Positions 1 to 9,457 are shown, numbered from the stretch's first letter. The stretch: DNA of 64,000 nucleotides from Herbaspirillum sp. GW103 (GCF_000261365.1 NZ_AJVC01000004.1:682001-746000), one strand, 5' to 3'. A program made the numbers and translations. Notes: generated by a model not told the origin, from the letters alone.

Positions 1-72
1 GGGTAGTCATAAGGGTATCCGTTGCGGGTTGCTCCGCCGGGCGCAATGCCCGGCGCCATCCATCCAAATCAT
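1..72. other. kdpA-kdpB intergenic stretch with hairpin
   Basis: Non-coding stretch downstream of kdpA on the minus strand. It contains a perfect 8-bp inverted repeat, CGCCGGGC at 35-42 and GCCCGGCG at 48-55, around a 5-base loop. There is no T-tract, so it looks like an intra-operon stem that could affect mRNA stability rather than a terminator. kdpB is expected just beyond the window edge. Confidence 0.4.
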
Positions 73-1854
73 TTACATCGCCATCATCTGCAGGTGCTCG
101 ACCACCGGTCCCAGCGCCAGCGCCGGTACATAGGTCAGGGCCCCCACCAGGATCACGGCACCGATGAGCAGCGCCACGAACAGCGGACCATGCGTGGGCA
201 GGGTGCCGGAGGTGGCCGCCAGGCGCTTCTTGCCGGCCAGCGAACCGGCCATGGCCAGCACCGGCACGATGATGCCGAAGCGACCCAACCAGGCGCACAG
301 GCCGGTGGTGATGTTGTAGTACGGTGTATTGGCCGAGAGCCCGGCGAAGGCGCTGCCGTTGTTGTTGGCCGCCGAGCTGAAGGCGTAGAGGATTTCCGAG
401 AAGCCGTGCACGCCGGGGTTGGCAATACCGGCCAGGCCCGCTTCCACCATCACCGAGAGGGCGGTGAAGATCAGCACCAGGGCCGGCGTCATGAGGATGG
501 CGATGGACATCATCTTCATGTCGAACACGCCGATCTTCTTGCCCAGATATTCCGGCGTGCGCCCGATCATGAGGCCGGCGATGAACACTGCCAGCACCGC
601 AAAGATGAGCATGCCGTACAGGCCCGAGCCGACCCCGCCAAACACCACTTCACCCAACTGCATCTGCAGCATTGGTACCAGTCCCCCCAGGGGCGAGAGC
701 GAATCGTGCATGGCATTGACCGCACCGCAGGAAGCCGCCGTGGTGATGGAGGCGAACAGCGCCGAGGCCGGAATGCCGAAGCGGGTTTCCTTGCCCTCCA
801 TCATGCCCGGGCCGGAGGCGTGCAGCGACGCCAGCATCGGGTTGGCTTGCGATTCCGAGTACATCAGCACCAGCGTCATCACCACGAACAACAGCGTCAT
901 GGCGGCGAGAATGGCCCAGCCCTGACGACGATCGCCGACCAGCACGCCAAAGCTGGTGCACAGCGCAGCCGGGATGATGAGGATGGCCAGCATCTGCAGG
1001 AAGTTGGAGAGCGGCGTCGGATTCTCGTACGGATGGGACGAATTGGCGTTGAAGAAACCGCCGCCGTTGGTGCCGATCATCTTGATGGCTTCCTGCGAGG
1101 CCACCGGGCCCATGGGCAGGGTCTGCCTGTCGGTGCTTTGCGCTTCGGTCACGGGTTCGCCCTTGGCATCCTTCAACGGCTGTCCGGCAGCATCCAGCTT
1201 GGGGATGGTGTAGTGGGTCACTTCCAGGGTCTTCACTTCCTGATAGGCACGGAAGTTCTGGATGCTGCCCTGTTGCACCAATACCAGCGCGAACACCACC
1301 GACAGCGGCAGCAGCACGTAGAGCGTGCTGCGGGTCATGTCGACCCAGAAGTTGCCGATGCTCTTGCTGCCGTGACGGGCAAAGCCGCGAATGAGCGCAA
1401 AGGCAATGGCGATGCCGGTGGCCGCCGACAAGAAGTTCTGCACCGCCAGGGCTGCCATCTGGGTCAGGTAGCTCATGGTGGCTTCGCCCGCATAGCCCTG
1501 CCAGTTGGTGTTGGTGACAAAGCTCAGCGCCGTGTTGAAGGATGAGTCCGGGCTGACGTTGATCTGTGCCGCCGGGTTCAGCGGCAGCCATTGCTGCACA
1601 CGCTGCAGCAGGTAGACCACCACGGCACCGATGACATTGAACAGCACGACGGCGATAGCGTACTGCTTCCAGTCCATCTCGTGGTCACGGCTGATACCGC
1701 ACAGTCGATAGAAGATACGCTCGATGCCGCCGAAAAGGCGGTTCACACGGGACTTGCCTTCCATCACGCGGGCCATGTACCAGCCCAGCGGCAGGGACAG
1801 GACCAGCAGGATGACCAGATAAAGGGCGAGCTGGAGAAAATTGTTGCTGTCCAT
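73..1854 (-). CDS. kdpA: potassium-transporting ATPase subunit KdpA
   Basis: KdpA is the potassium-binding and translocating subunit of the high-affinity Kdp P-type ATPase in the inner membrane. The 593-residue protein has the family's usual length of about 560-600 residues and many hydrophobic segments. It carries KdpA landmarks such as [15 protein letters not shown] and a late [11 protein letters not shown] stretch, which belong to the four selectivity-filter loops typical of the SKT channel superfamily. The ATG at 1854 starts one base after the kdpF stop (TGA-C-ATG), giving the family N-terminus [12 protein letters not shown]; an earlier in-frame start would run through kdpF. It is transcribed leftward after kdpF, and kdpB should follow outside the window. 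The operon is normally induced by KdpDE at low potassium, but no such genes are visible here. Confidence 0.97.
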   Translation of the reverse strand: MDSNNFLQLALYLVILLVLSLPLGWYMARVMEGKSRVNRLFGGIERIFYRLCGISRDHEMDWKQYAIAVVLFNVIGAVVVYLLQRVQQWLPLNPAAQINVSPDSSFNTALSFVTNTNWQGYAGEATMSYLTQMAALAVQNFLSAATGIAIAFALIRGFARHGSKSIGNFWVDMTRSTLYVLLPLSVVFALVLVQQGSIQNFRAYQEVKTLEVTHYTIPKLDAAGQPLKDAKGEPVTEAQSTDRQTLPMGPVASQEAIKMIGTNGGGFFNANSSHPYENPTPLSNFLQMLAILIIPAALCTSFGVLVGDRRQGWAILAAMTLLFVVMTLVLMYSESQANPMLASLHASGPGMMEGKETRFGIPASALFASITTAASCGAVNAMHDSLSPLGGLVPMLQMQLGEVVFGGVGSGLYGMLIFAVLAVFIAGLMIGRTPEYLGKKIGVFDMKMMSIAILMTPALVLIFTALSVMVEAGLAGIANPGVHGFSEILYAFSSAANNNGSAFAGLSANTPYYNITTGLCAWLGRFGIIVPVLAMAGSLAGKKRLAATSGTLPTHGPLFVALLIGAVILVGALTYVPALALGPVVEHLQMMAM

Positions 1855-1855
1855 G

Positions 1856-1945
1856 TCAGAAATCCTCCGGCTTGATGAGGGCATAGACCAGGTACAGCAG
1901 GAGGGCGATGGCCACCACCAGACCCAGCAGTGTCATGAGGTTCAT
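1856..1945 (-). CDS. kdpF: potassium-transporting ATPase subunit KdpF
   Basis: This 29-residue single-pass membrane peptide ([20 protein letters not shown] then YALIKPEDF) matches KdpF, which stabilises the KdpABC complex in the membrane. Residues 5-23 form the transmembrane helix, and the C-terminal Y-A-L-x-K/R-P-E-x-F tail is the family signature. Its ATG overlaps the stop of the preceding small ORF (ATGA), and its stop is one base from the kdpA start, so the three are translationally coupled. A longer open frame to 2053 exists, but its extra N-terminus is non-hydrophobic and lies over the preceding small ORF. Confidence 0.93.
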   Translation of the reverse strand: MNLMTLLGLVVAIALLLYLVYALIKPEDF

Positions 1946-2055
1946 TTCTTCTCGCCTTCCTGCCGTTCCAGACGGCTGCACAGGGCGATGAACGCCCACA
2001 TCGAAAGGCCGCAGACGGCCAGCATGCCTATGTAGAGAAAATCCGTTTGCCACAT
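1942..2055 (-). CDS. small membrane ORF at the head of the kdp operon
   Basis: A 37-codon ORF (MWQTDFLYIGMLAVCGLSMW, then [17 protein letters not shown]) lies immediately upstream of kdpF. Its TGA overlaps the kdpF ATG. A GGAG sits six bases before the ATG at 2055. It predicts one transmembrane helix (about residues 6-26) followed by a charged cytoplasmic tail. Small one-helix proteins with a C-R-L ending precede kdpF in many proteobacterial kdp operons, as far as I recall, and this fits that pattern. The role is unknown; an accessory peptide of the Kdp complex is the natural guess. A start four codons earlier (2067) is possible but has no better ribosome site. Confidence 0.7.
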   Translation of the reverse strand: MWQTDFLYIGMLAVCGLSMWAFIALCSRLERQEGEKK

Positions 2056-2067
2056 TTCCCGCTCCAT

Positions 2068-2285
2068 TGTTGACGTTGTCGCGCTCGCTTCCCGGGGCGG
2101 AAAGCGAGACAGTCGAACGATAGGGAAAGCAGCATCAAATCCCGGTAAATGTTTTGCGCAGGAGCGTAAACAAACCGTAAATGAGACGAAGCGTATCGCC
2201 AGCAGGGACGAACGCGGGAGGCAAAGGGAAGGAAAGGGAAGGAAAGGGAAGGAAAACAGAGACGGGCGAGCTACCGCCCGGCGGA
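2068..2285. other. kdp upstream region with 10-bp tandem repeat
   Basis: Non-coding gap between the kdp operon, which fires leftward from here, and the 3' end of the diguanylate cyclase gene. At 2221-2254 the 10-bp unit GGAAAGGGAA is repeated about 3.4 times. A related pair, CGGTAAATG near 2145 and CCGTAAATG near 2175, lies closer to kdp and could be part of a regulator site. No clear -35/-10 pair could be assigned. Confidence 0.45.
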
Positions 2286-4517
2286 TCAGACGTCGCCGAC
2301 GCGCCCCAGTTCGACGCGGTTCTTGCCCAGGCGCTTGGCCGCATACATGGCCTTGTCAGCCATGGCCAGCAACTCTTCAGGGCCGACTTCGCCATCCAGG
2401 TTGGGCTGATAGACGGCCACGCCGATGCTGCTGGAGATGTTGACGGTGGAGTGCGTCAGCTGGAAGGGTTCGCGGATGGTGTGGAGGATCTTCTCAGCCA
2501 CCATGACCGCATCTTCCTGGGTCTGCAGGTTTTCCAGGATCACCACGAATTCATCGCCGGCCAGGCGCGCCACGGTGTCGACATCGCGCACCGAGCGTTG
2601 CAGACGACGGGCGAACTCCACCAGCAGCTCGTCGCCGGCCTCGTGGCCGTAACGGTCGTTGACGCCCTTGAAGCCATCGATGTCCATGAAGAACAGCGCC
2701 AGCAACTGGTCGGCACGACGCGCGCGCATCATGCCCTCGGGCAGGCGGTCGCTGAAGGCGCGGCGGTTGGGCAGGCTGGTCAGCACATCGGTGAGGGCCA
2801 GTTCGCGCATCTGGTCGCGGAAGGCCAGGCGCTCGGTAATGTCATGCAGGAAGGCGATGAACAGATGACCGCTCTGACGCTTGACATGCCCGACCGTGAT
2901 CTCGACGGGCAGTTCATGGCCATCATGATGCAGGGCCTGCAGCTCGATGCGGTTGTTGATGACCACGCTGGTGCCATCCTTGAGGAACTGCGCCATGCCG
3001 CGGTTATGGGCCGCACGCATGTCCGGCGGGATGATGAGTTCGGCCATGTCGCGCCCCATGGCCTGGTCACGTGGCCAGCCCAGGAGCAGTTCGGCCTGGC
3101 GGTTCCACTCGACCACGCGGCCCTGTTCGTCGGCGGCGATGAAGGCGTCCTGGGCATTTTCGAGGATGGCGCGCAACTCGGCGGCACTTTCTTCGAGCTG
3201 GATCTGGTTGGCCTGCTGCTGGTCCAGCGCCTGCTGCAGGGCACTGGCGGTTTCATGCAGGCGGCTGGTGCGTTCGGCTACGCGCTGCTCCAGGCTTTCG
3301 TTGAGCGAACGCACTTCGCGCAGATAGGCTTCTTCTCGCTCGACCATGTTGACCAGGGTCGAAGACAGCAACTGGATCTCGCGATAGCTGTTGACCTGCG
3401 GGATGGCAACGTCCGGACGACCTGCGGCGCGCTGCTCCAGCGCCGCCGAGAGGGCATTGATGGGGGCGACCAGGCGACGCGTGAGGATGAAGGCCAGGAT
3501 CACCAGTACCGCCCCCGAGAGGGCACCGACCAGGATCACCCGCTGCTCCAGATCACGGAAGGCATGCAGCGCCACGGTCTCGGGCTGGCGTACGATCACG
3601 CTCCATTGCAGCTTCATGCCATCGTTGCGGCCAGTGCGGGCGTAGCCGCTGACGTAGCGGCGGCCATCGGGCCAGGTTTCCAGCAGCGAACCGCCCTCCG
3701 GACTGGCCTTCGCGGCGCGCCAACTGGGGGTGTCGACCTTGCCCTCTTCCATGCCCTTGGGACCGAGGATGACGGTGCCGTCATCGCGTACCAGGATGAC
3801 CTCGACGTCGTAACGATTGACGGTCGGATCCAGCAGCTTGGCAGCGATGTCGCGTGCCCATGACCAGGACAGGTGCATACCCACCACGCCCAGTAAATGT
3901 CCGTCGACGTCATGAACCGGCGCCGACAGGTCGACGAAGCGCCAGGGATCGGATTGCGGCGGCAGCTTTTGCGCCAGCAGCACGGCGGGATGGAAGTCGG
4001 CCGCATATTCCCCGTTGATGCCCTCCTTGAACCAAGGCCGCTCGGCCACGCTGGCCCCTTCCAGCAGGCCATTGCTGGCGACCGCCACGGTACCGTCGGG
4101 GCGCGCCAGCCCGATCCACGCATAGTGCGGGACGTTGGCCTGCAGTTCATTGAAGACCCGGCGGATACGCGGCAGGTCCTGTCCGGCGCGCACCGAAGGC
4201 CGCTGCACCAGCAGGCGCAGATCGATCTCGCGCTCGCGCATGCCACGTTCGAGCGCATCGCGCATCTGCCAGGCCAGCTGCTTCATGCGCGTTTCGCTTT
4301 CCGAACGCGCATAGCCGCGGGTGAACTGATCCACCAGAATCAGTACCGACACGGTCGTGATGAGCACGGTGATGACCACCCCCAGCGTAATCAGCGACGA
4401 CAGATTCGGCGGAGATGGGGCTTTATTCTTGTTCAATTCAGACAAAATGGCGACGCGGCTTGATACATGACGGCTCCCCTGTGAACCGCATAGGTTTATG
4501 GCATCTTGCCAGAACAA
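2286..4517 (-). CDS. membrane diguanylate cyclase (dCache-HAMP-PAS-GGDEF)
   Basis: This predicted c-di-GMP synthase of 743 codons has TM helix 1 at about residues 43-63, a periplasmic dCache-like sensor at 65-320, TM helix 2 at 327-345, a HAMP-like linker and coiled coil to about 448, a PAS domain at 445-565 and GGDEF at 570-740. The active-site loop is AGDEF (653-657), an accepted variant of GGDEF. An RDVD inhibitory-site motif lies five residues before it. No EAL domain is present. The start is uncertain: the outermost start is TTG at 4517, no ATG occurs in frame before TM1, and a TTG at 4436 overlaps the end of an 11-codon leader ORF (see findings). It is monocistronic in appearance. Confidence 0.9.
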   Translation of the reverse strand: MFWQDAINLCGSQGSRHVSSRVAILSELNKNKAPSPPNLSSLITLGVVITVLITTVSVLILVDQFTRGYARSESETRMKQLAWQMRDALERGMREREIDLRLLVQRPSVRAGQDLPRIRRVFNELQANVPHYAWIGLARPDGTVAVASNGLLEGASVAERPWFKEGINGEYAADFHPAVLLAQKLPPQSDPWRFVDLSAPVHDVDGHLLGVVGMHLSWSWARDIAAKLLDPTVNRYDVEVILVRDDGTVILGPKGMEEGKVDTPSWRAAKASPEGGSLLETWPDGRRYVSGYARTGRNDGMKLQWSVIVRQPETVALHAFRDLEQRVILVGALSGAVLVILAFILTRRLVAPINALSAALEQRAAGRPDVAIPQVNSYREIQLLSSTLVNMVEREEAYLREVRSLNESLEQRVAERTSRLHETASALQQALDQQQANQIQLEESAAELRAILENAQDAFIAADEQGRVVEWNRQAELLLGWPRDQAMGRDMAELIIPPDMRAAHNRGMAQFLKDGTSVVINNRIELQALHHDGHELPVEITVGHVKRQSGHLFIAFLHDITERLAFRDQMRELALTDVLTSLPNRRAFSDRLPEGMMRARRADQLLALFFMDIDGFKGVNDRYGHEAGDELLVEFARRLQRSVRDVDTVARLAGDEFVVILENLQTQEDAVMVAEKILHTIREPFQLTHSTVNISSSIGVAVYQPNLDGEVGPEELLAMADKAMYAAKRLGKNRVELGRVGDV

Positions 4518-4790
4518 CTATGGTTTTTCATCGCATTTCCCGAAAAACTTCGAGAATTTTTTTCCACGACAAAAAAATCACCAATTCTCGCGAGTCAAAG
4601 CCGAGACAAAGGCGGCAAAAGAGCGCAATAAGCGTCAATTCCTGCACTACGGGAAATGCAAAAAGACAACGGCGGGCGAGTCTTGGTGAGAATCTTCGCT
4701 CTCCGCCAGTGTGGCCGCGCAGGCGGACAAAGGCCGCCTGCGGGAGTGTGGATGCCAGTGCGTGGGTCCGTTGGCGCGGGTGCGGCGTTT

Positions 4791-6374
4791 TCAGACGCCG
4801 GCACAGACTCCGTCGGCACGCGGATCGGTGGCGCCCTCGATGACCCCGTCCGGATGGACGCAGACCGCTCCTGCGTGGCCCATCATGTCGGTGTAATCCT
4901 CCACCACCTGGACCTCATGGCCGGCCCGACGCAAGGCCTCGATGGTGGCGGCCGGTACCCGGCCCTCCACCTTCAGGTTGGTGGAGACATCGCCCCAGGT
5001 GCGCCCCAACAGCCAGCGCGGTGCGCTGACCGCCGCCTGCAGGTTCTGGCCGAACAGCACGTGGCGGGTGAATACCGCCGCCTGCGTCTGCGGCTGCCCT
5101 TCCCCGCCCATGGTGCCGTAGGCCAGAGTGCGCCCGTCATTCAGACGTGCCAGCGAAGGGTTCAGTGTATGGAAGGGGAGCTTGCCCGGTTGCAGCTGGT
5201 TGGCGCCGTCGTCCAGCGTGAAGCTGGCGCCTCGGTTCTGCCAGACGATGCCGGTGTCGGGCACCACCACGCCACTGCCGAATTCCCAGAAGATGCTCTG
5301 GATGTAGCTCACTACGCGGCCCTGGGCATCGGCTGCACCCATCCAGATGGTGTCGCCCGGCTTGGCCGGATGGGGCCAGGGGGCGGCATGCTGCATGTCA
5401 ATGTGCCTGGCTTCCTGGTCCAGCGCCTCGGCCAGCAGCCAGTGCGCGGCATCCACGCTCATGTGGGCGGGGTCGGTCACGTGCTGGTTGCGCAGGATGA
5501 AGGCGCGCTTGGTGGCTTCCACCAGTGCGTGGATGTGCTCGAAGCCGTCGGCCTCCTTGATACCGAGACGGTCGAACAGACCGATGATCATCAGCGCCGA
5601 GACACCCTGTGTCGGCGGTGGCAGGTTGTAGACGCGGCCTGACGTCAATTGCACCATCAGCGGCTGTACCACCTGCGCGCGGAAGGCCTCCAGGTCACTG
5701 CGGCGCAATGGGCTGCCGGCCGCTTCCAGGCCCGCAGCAAGGCGTTGCGCCAGGTCGCCGCGATAGAAATCATCGAGACCGGCCTCGGCCAGGCGCGAGA
5801 GGCTGTCCGCCAGGGCTGACTGTTTCAGCACCTTGCCCTGCGCGGCGATGCCGTCAGCGGCATAGGTGGCGGCGAAGCCGGGCTGGTCCTTGAGCTCATC
5901 CCACTTGTCGCGGGTCAGCTCGTGTTGGGAGCGGGTGATGGGCACGCCGTTCTTCGCATGGCGGATGGCATCGGCCAGCAGCACCGGCAATGGCAGGGCG
6001 CGGCCGAAACGGCGGGCATGCTCCAGTGCCGCCGACCAGCCGCCCACGGCACCGGCCACGGTCAGCGCCGCATGCGGGCCGCGTGTGGGCATGGCACTGT
6101 GACCATGTGCGGCGTAGAAGTCCTTGGTCGCCAGCGCCGCCGAGGGGCCGCAGGCGCGAATGGCTATCGGCTCCTGCCCCGGTTCGCTGATGACCCAGAA
6201 GCCATCGCCACCTATGCCGTTCATGTGCGGGTACACCACCGCGATGGTGGCCGCTGCCGCGACCATGGCTTCGACGGCGTTGCCACCCTCGCGCAGGATC
6301 TGCGCACCGGCTTGTGCGGCCAGGTGATGGGGAGCGGTGACCATTCCGCCCAGACAGGTCTTGCTGTACAACAT
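4791..6374 (-). CDS. gamma-glutamyltransferase-family Ntn hydrolase (HpxW-like)
   Basis: A 527-residue member of the gamma-glutamyltranspeptidase family, self-processing N-terminal nucleophile hydrolases. The maturation and catalytic threonine is probably the Thr of the GDTIWMG motif near residue 345, followed by the family's GGEGQPQTQ motif. Unlike classical periplasmic Ggt, it has no signal peptide, which suggests a cytoplasmic enzyme. The directly upstream neighbour is an HpxZ homologue. In Klebsiella the hpxWXYZ set pairs a GGT-like enzyme (HpxW, reported to act on oxamate) with HpxZ in purine breakdown, so an amide or oxamate hydrolase role is more likely than glutathione turnover. The ATG at 6374 has CAGGAG upstream; longer starts lack this. 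Confidence 0.85.
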   Translation of the reverse strand: MLYSKTCLGGMVTAPHHLAAQAGAQILREGGNAVEAMVAAAATIAVVYPHMNGIGGDGFWVISEPGQEPIAIRACGPSAALATKDFYAAHGHSAMPTRGPHAALTVAGAVGGWSAALEHARRFGRALPLPVLLADAIRHAKNGVPITRSQHELTRDKWDELKDQPGFAATYAADGIAAQGKVLKQSALADSLSRLAEAGLDDFYRGDLAQRLAAGLEAAGSPLRRSDLEAFRAQVVQPLMVQLTSGRVYNLPPPTQGVSALMIIGLFDRLGIKEADGFEHIHALVEATKRAFILRNQHVTDPAHMSVDAAHWLLAEALDQEARHIDMQHAAPWPHPAKPGDTIWMGAADAQGRVVSYIQSIFWEFGSGVVVPDTGIVWQNRGASFTLDDGANQLQPGKLPFHTLNPSLARLNDGRTLAYGTMGGEGQPQTQAAVFTRHVLFGQNLQAAVSAPRWLLGRTWGDVSTNLKVEGRVPAATIEALRRAGHEVQVVEDYTDMMGHAGAVCVHPDGVIEGATDPRADGVCAGV

Positions 6375-6445
6375 GGCTGACTCCTGATGTTCTTGTCGAG
6401 TAGGGAAAACTGCTGCGAGGATCATACCCGCGGACGGCAAAGCTT

Positions 6446-6856
6446 TCAGGGGACCGTCTTGGCGGCATCCATCCATGAGACATGCGCGGCCACGATGCGC
6501 CAGCCTTGCGGGCAACGCAGCCAGGTATGACTCTGGCGTCCGATGCGCACTTCGCCCTCGCGGGTGAATTCGGTATCGGCCACGGCATAGTCGCGGCCAT
6601 AGGTGGTGATGACGGTGGCGCGCAGGCTGCGCATCAGACTCTTCGGTGAACGGCCCTGACGGAAGGCGCGGATGGCCTCGGTGCCGACCAGGTTCTCGGT
6701 GGCGCCGTAACGCACCGTGTGCGGCCCCTCGAGAAACAATTCATCGAGTACCTCGATCTGGTTGGTGGTCAGGGCCACTTCGTAACGTTCGAAGGCGTGA
6801 CGCACTTCGGCCACTACGTCGGGCAGGTTGATCTCGTAGGGCTGGGTTGATTCCAT
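6446..6856 (-). CDS. hpxZ: HpxZ/AtzH family protein (DUF3225)
   Basis: This 136-residue protein has a SnoaL/NTF2-like fold and closely follows HpxZ and AtzH. Recognisable blocks are INLPDVVAEV, the VRYGATENL segment, EAIRAFRQGR, the VITTYG segment and the final WRIVAAHVSWMD. HpxZ is encoded with the oxalurate/oxamate steps of purine catabolism, and AtzH with cyanuric acid and biuret breakdown. The exact biochemical job of the family is poorly defined, though AtzH is reported to be a small amidase. It lies 71 bp upstream of the GGT-like gene and 21 bp after the ABC transporter ORF, all leftward, so the five genes probably form one operon. Confidence 0.88.
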   Translation of the reverse strand: MESTQPYEINLPDVVAEVRHAFERYEVALTTNQIEVLDELFLEGPHTVRYGATENLVGTEAIRAFRQGRSPKSLMRSLRATVITTYGRDYAVADTEFTREGEVRIGRQSHTWLRCPQGWRIVAAHVSWMDAAKTVP

Positions 6857-6877
6857 GTGTTCGTTCCTTGCAGCAAG

Positions 6878-9457
6878 TCAGTGCGCGCCGAGATAGGCCC
6901 TGGCCAGCGCATCATTGGCGGCGATCTCGGCGGCGGTCCCTTGCGCCACCACGCGGCCGCCTTCGATGACGTAGGCACGATCGGCCAGGGACAAGGCCAG
7001 CGCAGCCATCTGATCGACCAGCACGATGGTCATGTTCTCGCGACGCAGCTGATCCAGCGCCGCAAACAATTCGGCGATCACCTTGGGCGCCAGACCCAGG
7101 GACGGCTCATCGAGCAGCAGCACACGCGGCCGCGACATCAGTCCGCGCGCAATGGCCAGCATCTGCTGCTCGCCACCGGAGAGCAGACCGGCGCGGTGAT
7201 GCAGGCGCTCACGCAAGCGCGGGAAGCGGCCCAGCATCTCTTGCACGCGCGCCTCCACATCCTGGGGATAGAGGAAGGCACCCAGACGGATATTGTCCAG
7301 CACCGACAGTTCCGGAAACACCTGCCGCCCTTCCGGCACCAGCACCACGCCCTGCCGCACGATCTGTTCGGCGCGCAGATCCATGAGGTTCACACCACCG
7401 GCGTGGATGCCTCCCTGTACCGGCCGGTGCAGGCCGGCCAATGAACGCATGAGCGTGGACTTGCCCGCGCCATTGGCGCCCAGCAGCGCAATCATCTCTC
7501 CCTGGCGCACCTGCAAGTTGATGCCATGCAGGACCGGTTCGGCGCCATAGCCGGTGACCAGTTCACCCACGCCCAGCAATTCATCCGCACCGCTCATCGC
7601 TGCGCGCACGGCTGCCACCGCCTGTTGCGTGCCGTCGCCCAGATAGGCCTTGCGCACCGCCGGATCGTTCTGTACTTCCTGCGCTGTCCCGATGGCCAGG
7701 CGCTGGCCCGCATCAAGCACGACGATGCGGCGCGAGATCTGCATCACCAGTTCCATGTCATGCTCGACCACTACCACGCTGATGCCGGCTTCTGCGATCT
7801 TCGTCAGCAGTTGCGCCAGCATGGTCTTGTCTTCGCGCGAGAGACCGGCGGCCGGTTCATCGAGCAGCAGCACATCGGGATCGGTCGCCAACGCGCGGGC
7901 GATTTCCACCAGGCGACGATCGACGTGTGCCAGGTCGGCACTGGGGATATCGAGCGCACCGCGATAGCCGCAGAAATCCAGCAGTTCACGGCAGCGTGCA
8001 CGCACTTCACCGGAAATGAACCCCCGCGCCGACAGCAGCCCGCCGAGGCGACCACGGCCACACGCCAGGGCCACGTTATCGGCCACGGCAAGACTGCCGA
8101 ACAATTGCGACGTCTGGTAGGTACGGGCCACGCCGTGACGCGCAATGCGGAAGGCCGGCAATCCCGCCAGGGCGATCTGGCCCAGCGTGAACTGACCGGC
8201 ACTGGGACGATAGAAGCCGGAGAGCATGTTCAGGGCCGTAGTCTTGCCCGCGCCATTCGGTCCGATCAGGCTGGTGACCGCGCCACCGGGAACCTCGAAG
8301 CCCAGATCGCTGACCGCACGCACGCCCCCGAAGACCATCGTCAGGCCATCGGCTGCTAGGGCGCGGCGCACGCGGACCGGCAACGCCACTTCCGCCCCGT
8401 CGTCCGCCAGCACCGCATCGCGAGTGCAAACCACCGGCTTGCGCAAGCGCGCCGCCAGCTTGCCCAGCAGGCCGGTCACGCCATCCGGGGCGACCCACAG
8501 CACCAGCAGCAGCAAGGCACCGAAGAACAGCAAACGATAGTCTTCCAGGCTGGAGAGCAGTTCCGGCAAGGCGCCCACGATGACCGCACCGATCACGGGG
8601 CCAAGGATGGACCCCGAGCCCCCCAGTACCACCACCAGCACGAAGAGAATGGACTGCATGAAGCTGAACGTATCGGGCGTGACGAAGGTGGACAGCGGTG
8701 CGAACAGACCGCCCGCCACCCCCGCCAGCGCCGCCGACAAGGCAAAGGCGACGGTCTTGATGACCAGCGGATTGAGACCGATGGATTCGGCCGCGGTCTC
8801 GCTGTCGCGCACCGCACGCATGGCCGCGCCCCAGCTGCCGCGCGAGAGCCAGCAGTAGGCGGCCAGTACCACCGCAGCCGTCACCAGCCCCAGCACCGCA
8901 ATTGCACGCTCGGCCTGCAAACCCAGGAAGGCTGGTGCGCTCAGGCCCATGATGCCGTTCTGGCCGCCGGTGAGGTCGCGCAGTTCGATGATGGCGTGCT
9001 GGATGATGAAGCTGAAGGCGATCGTGATCATCGCCAGATACGGCCCCTTCACCCGCAGCGCGGGCAAGGCCAGCAACACGCCCAGCGCACCGGCGACCAC
9101 GGCGGCCAGCGGCCAGGCCAGCCAGAACGAGAGCCCGGCCTTGGTGGTGAGAATGGCGACGGTATAGGCGCCCACCGCATAGAAACCGACGTGACCGAAG
9201 GAGACCTGGCCGGTCAGGCCGATGAGCACATTGAGCCCGATGCCGACGATGGCCACCAGGGCGATGCCGGCCAGCACGAAGACGTAATAGCTGTTGATCG
9301 ACAGGGCCAGGGTGATGGCGGCGATCAGGCCCAGTGCAGAAAACGCCAGGGCAGCCGGTGTGCCCAGCCCGAGCTTGATGCGACCCGACGCAGGCGCCGC
9401 CGCAGGCCGTGCTGCCGCCTCCAGACTGCGGGCGATGGAATGGGGTAAACGATTCAT
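6878..9457 (-). CDS. fused ABC transporter: LivM-type permease plus LivG- and LivF-type ATPases
   Basis: This 859-residue protein carries three parts that are usually separate in branched-chain amino acid or urea importers. Residues 35-335 are a LivM-like permease with about 8-10 TM helices and the EAA-like segment around 200-230. Residues 365-610 are ATPase 1 (Walker A GPNGAGKT at 399-406, Walker B VLLLDEP at 529-535, H-loop VEHD). Residues 625-859 are ATPase 2 (Walker A GANGAGKS at 660-667, signature LSGGE at 759-763, Walker B VLLLDEP at 779-785, with VDQM where LivF usually has VEQN). The signature of ATPase 1 is degenerate (AHVDR where LSYGQ or similar is expected). The start overlaps the upstream LivH stop by 4 bp. 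The substrate is unknown; the neighbours point to an amide or ureide. Confidence 0.92.
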   Translation of the reverse strand: MNRLPHSIARSLEAAARPAAAPASGRIKLGLGTPAALAFSALGLIAAITLALSINSYYVFVLAGIALVAIVGIGLNVLIGLTGQVSFGHVGFYAVGAYTVAILTTKAGLSFWLAWPLAAVVAGALGVLLALPALRVKGPYLAMITIAFSFIIQHAIIELRDLTGGQNGIMGLSAPAFLGLQAERAIAVLGLVTAAVVLAAYCWLSRGSWGAAMRAVRDSETAAESIGLNPLVIKTVAFALSAALAGVAGGLFAPLSTFVTPDTFSFMQSILFVLVVVLGGSGSILGPVIGAVIVGALPELLSSLEDYRLLFFGALLLLVLWVAPDGVTGLLGKLAARLRKPVVCTRDAVLADDGAEVALPVRVRRALAADGLTMVFGGVRAVSDLGFEVPGGAVTSLIGPNGAGKTTALNMLSGFYRPSAGQFTLGQIALAGLPAFRIARHGVARTYQTSQLFGSLAVADNVALACGRGRLGGLLSARGFISGEVRARCRELLDFCGYRGALDIPSADLAHVDRRLVEIARALATDPDVLLLDEPAAGLSREDKTMLAQLLTKIAEAGISVVVVEHDMELVMQISRRIVVLDAGQRLAIGTAQEVQNDPAVRKAYLGDGTQQAVAAVRAAMSGADELLGVGELVTGYGAEPVLHGINLQVRQGEMIALLGANGAGKSTLMRSLAGLHRPVQGGIHAGGVNLMDLRAEQIVRQGVVLVPEGRQVFPELSVLDNIRLGAFLYPQDVEARVQEMLGRFPRLRERLHHRAGLLSGGEQQMLAIARGLMSRPRVLLLDEPSLGLAPKVIAELFAALDQLRRENMTIVLVDQMAALALSLADRAYVIEGGRVVAQGTAAEIAANDALARAYLGAH

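Noticed and set aside
22-1545. 507-codon plus-strand ORF
   Set aside because: It lies antisense to kdpA and is rich in His, Arg and Gln, the usual mirror of a GC-rich membrane-protein gene; there is no start signal or domain.
2221-2254. Possible CRISPR or regulatory array
   Set aside because: Only about 3.4 copies of a 10-bp unit without spacers; a simple tandem repeat.
4791-6374. Classical periplasmic gamma-glutamyltranspeptidase for glutathione
   Set aside because: No signal peptide, and the neighbour HpxZ points to the HpxW-like branch.
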